A stretch of DNA of 39,647 nucleotides from Alloprevotella sp. (GTDB lineage Bacteria > Bacteroidota > Bacteroidia > Bacteroidales > Bacteroidaceae). This document shows, piece after piece, positions 15,780 through 23,324 of the stretch. Every line of letters begins with the position of its first letter. Positions within the stretch are counted from its first letter, which is position 1. The notes under the pieces were generated by a model. The model had not been told where the DNA came from, ran no database searches, and worked only from the letters and a program-made list of their open reading frames with translations. The DNA lies in assembly GCA_017446765.1 (NCBI GenBank), contig JAFSQD010000037.1, positions 1-39,647 on the forward strand, read 5' to 3'. The position numbers were made by a program, and so were the translations under genes.

Positions 15780-17452
15780 GAACGTTGAGGTCGGTTTTTG
15801 CGTGATGACTTAACGAGCGTAAACTCTTGTGTGCAATAGGACAAAGCTTCAGGGCGATGGGTCACAAAGATAACCGTGCGGCCATGTGCGGCCTCGATGA
15901 TGCCTCGAATTACAGTGCGCTCGGTCTCGGCATCAAGTGCAGAGGTGGCTTCGTCAAGCAACAAGAAAGGTGAATCTTTCAGCAAGGCACGGGCAATGGC
16001 AATACGTTGTGCCTGACCTTCGGAAAGTCCGTCGCCCATTTCGCCACAACGAGCATCCAGCTTATCCGGCAAGGCCTCCACAAAGTCGGCAGCAGCAAGA
16101 TGGAGTGCGTCATAGAGCTGTTCCTCTGTGGCATCCGGGTCCGCAAGGAGCAGGTTTTCGCGTATCGTGCCGCTGAGGAGAGTGTTACCCTGAGGTACAT
16201 AGGCGAAATTGCAGCGGGTCTGCGGGGAAGCTGCATAACTGTGACCTTGATTGTCGGAAAGCAAAACACATCCCTCTTGGGGATGAACGAGGGAAAGCAA
16301 GAGACGGATAAGCGTAGTCTTTCCACTACCCGTCACTCCCCGTATAGCCGTGATGCTGCCGGGAGGAAACTCGTAACTAAAATGCTGGAAGATATGGCGA
16401 CTCTCAGGAGAATATGCAAAAGAGAGGTTTTTAACACTGATTGAGGCTGGAGTCAAAAGGGGGTGGTCGGGTCCCTTTTCTTCGGGGGCAATGGCCTCTA
16501 TCTCCATCAGGCGTTCGGTGGCCGTAAATGCACTGATGAAGACGGGGACAAAACGTGTAAGCTGGCGCACGGGGCCTTGAATCTGCGATACGAGTTGAAC
16601 AAAGGCAATAAGTGCACCATAAGTTATGACTCCGTGATGCAGAGAGACAGCTCCCCACGTGAAGGTAATCAGATAGCCTGCACCAAAGCCCAAATTCATG
16701 AGTCCTGCCGTGATGCTTGAATACCACGTCTTGCGAATAATCTCCCCTTGCAACTGACGTTGGAAGGAGGAAAGACGCTCGACGGCGGTCGCGGTACGCA
16801 TCAAGGTTTTCACGACAAGTGTGTGCTGCAAGTTTTCCTGCATGATAGCCTGAATGCGACTTTCTGTGTCGCGCACCTGATGGGTAAGTTTTCGGAGTCT
16901 GTTGACAAACAAACGGCTACCAATGAGAAAGAAAGGGATGATGAGCACCACTAGAACGGCTAAGGTGCTGTCCATCCAGAACAGGAAAATGAAGGCTCCC
17001 GTAAACTGTGCCAGCGTATTGACGAAAGATGGTAAGCTCTCGGTCAGGAAAGCCACGACATCGCTCACGTCACGCTCAAGGCGGTTGAGGAGATTGCCGG
17101 TATGGTACTTTCGTAGCCCTGCCCAGCTACTTTCCAGAAGACGGGAAAATAGTTCCCGCTGCATGCGGTTGGCGGATTTCACCCCCAACGTGGCGCGCAC
17201 CCATCGGCCAGTGAGCCCCAAGGCCACCTGAAGGAGGATAATGAAAAGCAACAAGGCTATGGCCGGACGCAGAGAGAATTGGTGTTCGTAGTCGGTAGCG
17301 ATGTCAACAGCCCACTTTGTGGCCCATACAAAGGCAAGGTCAGCAATCACAAGTGCAAGACCGATGAAGGTATTCACTATACTCTGTGTACGATACTGCT
17401 TCCACTTCGTCCAAAGCCATCGCAAGAGTGATTTGTATGTCCCGAGTTTCAA
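15776..17452 (-). CDS. ABC transporter, fused permease and ATPase
   Basis: An exporter half-transporter; two copies would form the working unit. Residues about 20-290 carry six membrane helices, and the ATPase domain follows. It has Walker A GVTGSGKT, a signature written LSEGQAQR instead of the usual LSGGQ, Walker B FLLLDEATS and the switch His in FVTHRPE. No ATG exists before the first helix. I take the TTG at 17452 (ten bases after the nadK stop, product about 558 residues). A TTG at 17518 gives 580 residues but overlaps nadK by 56 bases. The stop overlaps the mltG start (ATGA), so the gene is in a nadK-ABC-mltG transcript. Substrate unknown; a lipid or peptide is common for the type. Confidence 0.87.
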   Translation of the reverse strand: MKLGTYKSLLRWLWTKWKQYRTQSIVNTFIGLALVIADLAFVWATKWAVDIATDYEHQFSLRPAIALLLFIILLQVALGLTGRWVRATLGVKSANRMQRELFSRLLESSWAGLRKYHTGNLLNRLERDVSDVVAFLTESLPSFVNTLAQFTGAFIFLFWMDSTLAVLVVLIIPFFLIGSRLFVNRLRKLTHQVRDTESRIQAIMQENLQHTLVVKTLMRTATAVERLSSFQRQLQGEIIRKTWYSSITAGLMNLGFGAGYLITFTWGAVSLHHGVITYGALIAFVQLVSQIQGPVRQLTRFVPVFISAFTATERLMEIEAIAPEEKGPDHPLLTPASISVKNLSFAYSPESRHIFQHFSYEFPPGSITAIRGVTGSGKTTLIRLLLSLVHPQEGCVLLSDNQGHSYAASPQTRCNFAYVPQGNTLLSGTIRENLLLADPDATEEQLYDALHLAAADFVEALPDKLDARCGEMGDGLSEGQAQRIAIARALLKDSPFLLLDEATSALDAETERTVIRGIIEAAHGRTVIFVTHRPEALSYCTQEFTLVKSSRKNRPQRS

Positions 17453-17462
17453 AACGTCTGTT

Positions 17463-18356
17463 TTAATTTGTAAAACGTTGGTCCTTACCCCATTGCATCT
17501 TGTCGCGCAAGGTATCAAAGAATTTGGGGTGCCGAATCTTCACCACCTGAACTGTATAGGGAGCTCGATGGAGACGCAAAGTTACCCCTTCACAGAGCGT
17601 TTCGCCGCGACCGTCTATGGAAACAAGAAACTTTCGGCTACGACTCTTTACACATAATTCAATTTCCACGTCGTCCGTCACAATAACTGGACGTACACTG
17701 AGGCTATGGGGCGCGACGGCAGAAATGCAGAGGGATCGGGAGGCCGGGGAAATGATGGGACCGCCGGCACTCATGGAATAGCCTGTTGAGCCCGTCGGCG
17801 TACAAATGATGAGGCCGTCGGCCACGTAGTTGGCAAGAAGCTCACCATTGATGCTTGTGGCCACATTGATGAGCGATGAATTGTCATATTTCAACACGGA
17901 AACTTCGTTCAAGGCATAGGGGTAGCCCTCCAATGGCACATCTGCCTCAACATGGATAAGGCTCCTGGGCTCAGAGGTATAATGACCTTTTCGCAAGGCA
18001 AGGACGGAAGCGGCTATCTCATCTGGAGCAACATCTGCAAGGAAGCCCAACTGGCCGGTGTTGACTCCTAAAACAGGTACGCCACTGTCACCAACAGCCG
18101 CCGCTGTGCGCAAGAAAGTGCCGTCACCTCCCACGCTGATGGCAAAAGATGGCTTTATATCCGCAATATCAACAAACGTGCCGTAAGCAGACACGTCAAA
18201 AGCTGAATGCTGAGCGGCAAATCGAGCAAATTCCATTTCAAGAAACGGGCGAAATCCTGCACCACAAAGATGGGTAAGCAAAAGTTCGAGACAAAAACTC
18301 TTGCGTGGTTGATAAACATTGCCGAAAACGGCCACCTCGGGGAGTGATTCTTGCAT
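17463..18356 (-). CDS. nadK: NAD kinase
   Basis: NAD kinase phosphorylates NAD to NADP with ATP or polyphosphate in the cytoplasm and is essential in most bacteria. It has 297 residues, typical of the family. The GGDGT motif is at residues 76-80, and LGVNTGQLGFL, YALNEVSV and PTGSTGYSMSAGGPI, which form the NAD and metal sites, are present. The C-terminus ends in KFFDTLRDKMQWGKDQR, common in Bacteroidales homologues. It is divergent from pdxJ, a pairing common in the order, and its likely promoter box is at 18411-18418. The ABC exporter gene follows closely, possibly from a non-ATG start. Confidence 0.97.
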   Translation of the reverse strand: MQESLPEVAVFGNVYQPRKSFCLELLLTHLCGAGFRPFLEMEFARFAAQHSAFDVSAYGTFVDIADIKPSFAISVGGDGTFLRTAAAVGDSGVPVLGVNTGQLGFLADVAPDEIAASVLALRKGHYTSEPRSLIHVEADVPLEGYPYALNEVSVLKYDNSSLINVATSINGELLANYVADGLIICTPTGSTGYSMSAGGPIISPASRSLCISAVAPHSLSVRPVIVTDDVEIELCVKSRSRKFLVSIDGRGETLCEGVTLRLHRAPYTVQVVKIRHPKFFDTLRDKMQWGKDQRFTN

Positions 18357-18373
18357 ATTCCGTTACTTCTTCT

Positions 18374-18381
18374 TACTTTTG
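18374..18381 (+). promoter_or_regulatory. Promoter -7 box TACTTTTG for pdxJ
   Basis: A TAnnTTTG match with TTG at 18351-18353, 20 bases upstream, as the -33 element. It faces the nadK box across 29 bases. Confidence 0.7.
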
Positions 18382-18410
18382 CTGCCGCCTAACTGGCGCT
18401 TATCGCGAAG

Positions 18411-18418
18411 CAAAAGTA
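18411..18418 (-). promoter_or_regulatory. Promoter -7 box TACTTTTG for nadK
   Basis: A minus-strand TAnnTTTG match 54 bases before the nadK start. With the pdxJ box it forms an inverted repeat with 11-base arms (CTTACTTTTGC, 18372-18382 and 18410-18420). No clear -33 element. Confidence 0.65.
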
Positions 18419-18449
18419 AGCATTTTGATTTAATAATCCCCTTTTTGCG

Positions 18450-19166
18450 ATGACAAAGTTAAGTGTGAATGTCAACAAGGTAGCTTGGTTGCGCAATGCG
18501 CGGGGCGGAAACAACCCCGACGTAGTGGAAATATCTAAACTCTGCGAACTCTTTGGTGCCGACGGTATTACGGTACATCCACGCCCCGACGAGCGACACA
18601 TACGGAAAACCGATGTGTATGCGTTGAGCCCTGTGGTACGTGGGGAGTTCAACATGGAGGGTTACCCATCCGAACCTTTCCTGAACCTTGTAGAGGACGT
18701 GAAGCCTGATCAGGTGACTCTTGTTCCCGATAGCCCGGAGCAACTGACATCAAACCATGGATGGAACGTTACGGACAACGCCACGTTCCTCAGGAATGTC
18801 ACCTCACGGCTTAAGAGGTGTGGTTGTCGAGTCTCCATCTTTATTGACCCCATACCCGAACAGGCAGAAGCTGCTGCACGTGCGGGAGCCGACCGCGTGG
18901 AACTCTACACGGAACCCTATGCCGCCGCCTATGAGGCTGACCGCGAAGAGGCCATACGTCCCTTTGTGGAAACGGCTCGCCGCGTACAAGAATTGGGCAT
19001 GGGGCTGAATGCGGGTCACGACCTCTCCCTTCAGAACCTGACATTCCTCCGCCATCGCATTCCCTGGATAGACGAAGTGAGCATAGGGCATGCCCTCATT
19101 GCCGATGCTCTGCGAATGGGGTTACGCGAAACCATACGTCTCTATCAAGCATGTCTTGGAAAATGA
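18450..19166 (+). CDS. pdxJ: Pyridoxine 5'-phosphate synthase
   Basis: PdxJ joins 1-deoxy-D-xylulose 5-phosphate and 3-amino-2-oxopropyl phosphate to make pyridoxine 5'-phosphate, the last ring-forming step of the DXP-dependent vitamin B6 route, in the cytoplasm. It has 238 residues, the usual length. The start TKLSVNVNKVAWLRNARGG, the GADGITVHPRPDERHI active-site segment (about 38-53), the PDSPEQLTSNHGW loop and the phosphate-binding GLNAGHDLSLQNL near residue 188 are intact. It is divergent from nadK, and the DJ-1 family gene follows 29 bases later on the same strand. Confidence 0.97.
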   Translation: MTKLSVNVNKVAWLRNARGGNNPDVVEISKLCELFGADGITVHPRPDERHIRKTDVYALSPVVRGEFNMEGYPSEPFLNLVEDVKPDQVTLVPDSPEQLTSNHGWNVTDNATFLRNVTSRLKRCGCRVSIFIDPIPEQAEAAARAGADRVELYTEPYAAAYEADREEAIRPFVETARRVQELGMGLNAGHDLSLQNLTFLRHRIPWIDEVSIGHALIADALRMGLRETIRLYQACLGK

Positions 19167-19195
19167 TTTGAACTCAAACACACAACACTATTAAT

Positions 19196-19738
19196 ATGCT
19201 ACACATATTTCTTGCTCCCGGCTTCGAAGAGATTGAAGCCATTGCTCCTGCCGACATCCTTCGGCGTTGCCGGCTGGACGTAAAATTTGTAAGTTGCGGT
19301 CCCACTCTCGAGGTGACTGGTGCCCACGGCACGACGGTCACTGCCGATCTGATGTTTGCCGATGCCGATCTCAGTGATAGCGAAGCCCTCATTCTGCCTG
19401 GCGGATGGCCTGGAGCAAAAAACCTCAACGAGCATGAAGCCCTCCACGCTGTGCTACGCCAACACGAGGCCGAGAGCCGCTTGACATGCGCTATCTGTGC
19501 AGCTCCAATGGTGCTCGGAAACCTTGGAATACTTGAGGGACGCCGAGCCACCTGCTACCCTGGCTTTGAAGAATACCTACACGGTGCAGAGCTCTCCGAG
19601 GAACTGGTCGTGGAGGACGGTCACATCATCACCGGACGCGGCCCTGGTGCCGCCATGGCCTTCGGATACGCCATCGCAGCACGCTTCACGGACGAAGAAT
19701 TTGTAGAGCGTCTCAAAGCAGGCATGGTTTTCTCATAA
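19196..19738 (+). CDS. DJ-1/PfpI family protein
   Basis: A 180-residue cytoplasmic protein of the DJ-1/YajL type, with a Rossmann-like fold. The family's reactive cysteine is Cys101 in the nucleophile elbow AICAAP, and the paired acid is probably Glu14 in PGFEEIEA. ALILPGGWPGAKNL (about 64-77) and ITGRGPGAAMAFG near 146-158 complete the DJ-1 pattern. Family members have been assigned redox-sensing, chaperone and glyoxal-detoxifying roles; which applies here is not visible. It lies between pdxJ and recG on the same strand, 29 and 54 bases from them. Confidence 0.92.
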   Translation: MLHIFLAPGFEEIEAIAPADILRRCRLDVKFVSCGPTLEVTGAHGTTVTADLMFADADLSDSEALILPGGWPGAKNLNEHEALHAVLRQHEAESRLTCAICAAPMVLGNLGILEGRRATCYPGFEEYLHGAELSEELVVEDGHIITGRGPGAAMAFGYAIAARFTDEEFVERLKAGMVFS

Positions 19739-19792
19739 CTTCCCCTACCCTGCGGTCAATCAACACAAACAAGGGGGGCATACTATCCGACG

Positions 19793-21895
19793 ATGGCCAG
19801 CATTCTGGAGCAGGACATAAAATACCTGAAGGGCGTAGGTCCCGCAAGAGCGAAGATTTTGGGTGAAGAGCTCAAGGTCTACACCGTGCGGGATTTGCTG
19901 TTCTATTTTCCCATCAAGCACATCGACCGCAGCGAAATACTCTCCGTGCGCGACCTCTCGGAAGATATGCCCTACGTCCAACTAAAAGGACAGATTGTCG
20001 ACATCAGCGAAGAAGGCACCAAGGGACGCCGACGCCTGCGCGCTGTTTTCACGGATGGCACGGGATACGTAGAACTCGTGTGGTTCAGTGCCGTAAAACG
20101 CATCCACGAATCCTTGAAGATTGGCACCCCATACCTTCTTCTGGGAAAGCCTGGCGTCTTCGGGGGACACATCAGCATTTCACACCCCGAACTGGACAAA
20201 GCCGAGAACGCAGAAAGCCTACGAAAATTGGGACTACAGCCCGTCTACAGCCTCAGCGAACGGCTCAAGAAGAACGGATTTACTTCGCGCGTCATGAACA
20301 CCTTGATGCGCAATGCTTTCGACCTTATAGCCGGAAGAACTATTGAGGAAACACTCCCGCCTTACCTCATTGCCCAGCACCATCTCCTACCCCTTGGCGA
20401 GGCCTTGCGAAAGTTACATTTTCCAACGTCTTCCGATGAGATTCCAGCCGCTCTTCGCCGTGTAAAGTTTGAAGAACTTTTCTATCTGCAACTCGACATC
20501 CTTCGCTATGCCAAGAATCGGCGTTTGAGCATCAAAGGGTTTCCCTTTAAGAAAGTGGGCACGCTCTTCAACGATTTCTACAACGAACATCTTCCTTTCT
20601 CGCTAACAAGAGCGCAGCAGCGCGTTGTACGCGAACTTTGGACCGACATGAAAAGCGGAGGTCAGATGAACCGCCTGTTGCAAGGCGACGTGGGGAGCGG
20701 AAAGACGATGGTGGCTCTCATGGCCTGCCTCTTGGCCATAGACAACGGCTTTCAAGCCTGCATCATGGCACCCACGGAAATCCTGGCGGAGCAGCATTTG
20801 GCCACTATCACTAGCCTTCTCAAAGGCATGCCCTTGCGCACGGAGCTGCTGACGGGCATCGTAAAGGGAAAGTCAAGGCGCGAAGTCCTGGAAGGTATTG
20901 CCGATGGCAGCATACATATCCTCGTGGGGACACATGCCCTTATTGAACCCAACGTCAGTTTCCTTAATCTTGGCCTTTGCGTCATTGACGAACAACACCG
21001 ATTCGGCGTCAAACAGCGTGCCAAGCTTTGGCAGAAAAACACGCAGCCACCTCACATTCTCGTAATGACGGCAACTCCTATCCCACGCACACTTGCCATG
21101 ACGGTCTATGGTGACCTTGACGTTTCGGTCATAGACGAAATGCCGCCTGGCCGAAAGCCAGTCAAGACGTTACACTACTACGAGGAAAACATTGTGAAGC
21201 TCTTTGAGGGAGTCCGGTATCAACTACGTCTGGGGCGTCAGGTCTACTTTGTTTTCCCGCTCATCGCCGAGAGCGAATCACTCGATCTCCAGAACCTTGA
21301 GGAGGGATATGTCCACATATGCAACGCCTTCGCAGATTATAGCGTGGGAAAGGTACATGGCCGTATGCGTCCTTCCGAGAAAGAGGAAGCCATGCGAGCT
21401 TTTCTGGCCAAAGAGACGCAGATACTTGTTTCGACAACCGTCATTGAAGTCGGCGTCAACGTGCCTAATGCCAGCGTCATGGTCATTGAAAACGCCGAAC
21501 GATTCGGCCTCGCACAACTTCACCAGCTTCGGGGCCGTGTGGGGCGTGGCGCAGACCAATCCTATTATATCCTCGTAACGAAACGTGAACTCTCCAACGA
21601 CACGCGCCGCAGAATGGGCATCATGGTGGAAACGACTGACGGTTTCCGCATTGCAGAAGAAGACATGCGGTTGCGAGGTCCCGGCGACTTGGAAGGAACG
21701 CAGCAGAGCGGCATGCCCTTCGACCTTCATGTGGCAAATATCCTACGCGACAGTACGCTCATGGAGGAAGCACGGCGTGTAGCTGCCGACGTCTTGGAAA
21801 AAGATCCCCTTGAGGAGAATCCAAAAAACACAATCCTCTGGCGCGAACTCCGACGTCTCAAGAAGAACCAGACGAATTTCTCGTCCATATCTTAA
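19793..21895 (+). CDS. recG: ATP-dependent DNA helicase RecG
   Basis: RecG is a monomeric helicase that reverses stalled replication forks and processes branched DNA. It has 700 residues, matching the family. An N-terminal wedge (OB-fold) domain lies at about 60-160. The helicase core has Walker A GDVGSGKT near 303, a DEQH box (VIDEQHRFG), motif III MTATPIPRTL, and motifs V-VI with STTVIEVGVNVPNA and QLRGRVGRG, then the TRG-like GDLEGTQQSG segment. All motifs look complete. It is the last plus-strand gene before the AmpG-like permease, which converges from the other side 49 bases away; I see no obvious terminator there. Confidence 0.97.
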   Translation: MASILEQDIKYLKGVGPARAKILGEELKVYTVRDLLFYFPIKHIDRSEILSVRDLSEDMPYVQLKGQIVDISEEGTKGRRRLRAVFTDGTGYVELVWFSAVKRIHESLKIGTPYLLLGKPGVFGGHISISHPELDKAENAESLRKLGLQPVYSLSERLKKNGFTSRVMNTLMRNAFDLIAGRTIEETLPPYLIAQHHLLPLGEALRKLHFPTSSDEIPAALRRVKFEELFYLQLDILRYAKNRRLSIKGFPFKKVGTLFNDFYNEHLPFSLTRAQQRVVRELWTDMKSGGQMNRLLQGDVGSGKTMVALMACLLAIDNGFQACIMAPTEILAEQHLATITSLLKGMPLRTELLTGIVKGKSRREVLEGIADGSIHILVGTHALIEPNVSFLNLGLCVIDEQHRFGVKQRAKLWQKNTQPPHILVMTATPIPRTLAMTVYGDLDVSVIDEMPPGRKPVKTLHYYEENIVKLFEGVRYQLRLGRQVYFVFPLIAESESLDLQNLEEGYVHICNAFADYSVGKVHGRMRPSEKEEAMRAFLAKETQILVSTTVIEVGVNVPNASVMVIENAERFGLAQLHQLRGRVGRGADQSYYILVTKRELSNDTRRRMGIMVETTDGFRIAEEDMRLRGPGDLEGTQQSGMPFDLHVANILRDSTLMEEARRVAADVLEKDPLEENPKNTILWRELRRLKKNQTNFSSIS

Positions 21896-21944
21896 GGCTC
21901 TTCCTCATCCTACTCCTACACCATTACATCCCTTCGGGCGAGTG

Positions 21945-23282
21945 TCATTCCTGATTCTCGCATTGCTCGTCGTCCTTTTTGCCAAATTCAGGATCCACTT
22001 TGATAAATTTTGCCACCAGGAAGGTGAGCGGCGTGAGGCATACGGCGATGATGAAGAGGCTCAGGTAGTTTACGTGAACATTTGAGGCTTCAAGCCATGT
22101 AAGCACCTTTCCAAGCACTACGCCTGGCACCATCATGCTTAAGGCCATGAAGAGGGTGCAGAAAGCATAGTGTGCCGTCTTGTAATTTCCTTGCGAAAAA
22201 TAAATGAGATAGAGCATGTATGCCGTAAAGCCGAAGCCATAGCCGAACTGCTCGAAGGCGATACAGAAGTTGATGAGAATGAGATTGTCAGGCTGGTAGT
22301 AGGCAAGAAAAACATAAACAAGGTCGGGGATGGTGATTGCACAGACCATCGGCCAAAGTAGCTTGCGGAAACCCCGAGCACTTATCAGTATGCCGCCGAG
22401 TATACCGCCCACGATGAGGCCGATGGCTCCCACCGTACCTTGTACGAACCCCACTTCCATCGTCGTCAGCCCCAGTCCGCCGAGGTTGGGCTTGTCGAGG
22501 AGGAAGAGCGGACATACCTTCACGAGGATGGCTTCGGGTAGACGATAGATGAGCATGAATGCTATTGCGATGAGCACATGGGGCTTTTTGAAAAAGGTGT
22601 AAATAGTCTCTGAGAAGTCTTTCGCCACCTTTCCCATACTCATTGTCTCGCGACGTTTATGGTCGGCATCGGGACGTATCCAAATGGTAAAGGCGAGCGC
22701 ATGGTAGACAGCAAGCGCCAGCATCAGGGCTGCCGCGCCGTAGAAGGTCCACGTCCATGCCTTCGCTGGATTCTGCAGGTAAACCTCGAGATTTCCGGCA
22801 ATCATGATGACGATACCCTGGCAGAAAATGGTGGCCAGACGATAGAAAGTGCTTCGTATGCCTACGAACACGCTCTGCATCCTGTCTGAGAGCCCAAGCA
22901 TGTAGAAGCCGTCGGCGGCAATGTCGTGGGTGGCGCTACTGAAAGCCATAAGCCAGAAGAAGGCTAAGGTCCACTGCACAAAGTGAGGCGCGCGAATAGT
23001 AAAGGCTACACCCGCGAGTGCTGCTCCCACAAGTATCTGCATCGCCACAATCCACCAGCGCTTCGTGCGGAAGATGTCGACGATGGGACTCCAAAAGGGT
23101 TTGATGACCCAAGGGAGATAAAGCCAAGACGTGTACTCGATAATCTTGTCGTTAGGCAGACCGAGACGCTGGTAGAGAATGACCGAGACAGTCATTACGA
23201 AGAAATAAGGCAGACCTTCCACAAAATAGAGGGAGGGAACCCAAGAGGAGGCCTTTAAGACCTGAGACAAATGCTTGTCCAT
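21945..23282 (-). CDS. AmpG-like MFS permease
   Basis: A 445-residue inner-membrane permease with about 12 helices, of the major facilitator type closest to AmpG. AmpG brings anhydromuropeptides, peptidoglycan breakdown products, back into the cytoplasm. The N-terminal SLYFVEGLPYFFVMTVSVIL (about 18-37), KPFWSPIVDIF near residue 61 and SATHDIAADGFY near 116 resemble AmpG signatures (GFSSGLP-like start, K-x-x-W-x-P-x-x-D). The partner gene upstream encodes a DUF4922-SpoIID protein whose SpoIID part is linked to cell-wall remodelling. That supports a role in cell-wall recycling, though the exact substrate is inferred. The gap to the upstream gene is 42 bases. Confidence 0.87.
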   Translation of the reverse strand: MDKHLSQVLKASSWVPSLYFVEGLPYFFVMTVSVILYQRLGLPNDKIIEYTSWLYLPWVIKPFWSPIVDIFRTKRWWIVAMQILVGAALAGVAFTIRAPHFVQWTLAFFWLMAFSSATHDIAADGFYMLGLSDRMQSVFVGIRSTFYRLATIFCQGIVIMIAGNLEVYLQNPAKAWTWTFYGAAALMLALAVYHALAFTIWIRPDADHKRRETMSMGKVAKDFSETIYTFFKKPHVLIAIAFMLIYRLPEAILVKVCPLFLLDKPNLGGLGLTTMEVGFVQGTVGAIGLIVGGILGGILISARGFRKLLWPMVCAITIPDLVYVFLAYYQPDNLILINFCIAFEQFGYGFGFTAYMLYLIYFSQGNYKTAHYAFCTLFMALSMMVPGVVLGKVLTWLEASNVHVNYLSLFIIAVCLTPLTFLVAKFIKVDPEFGKKDDEQCENQE

Positions 23283-23324
23283 AAGTTGACTGTAACTTTA
23301 TTATTCAGTTAGTTATAAGTTTCT

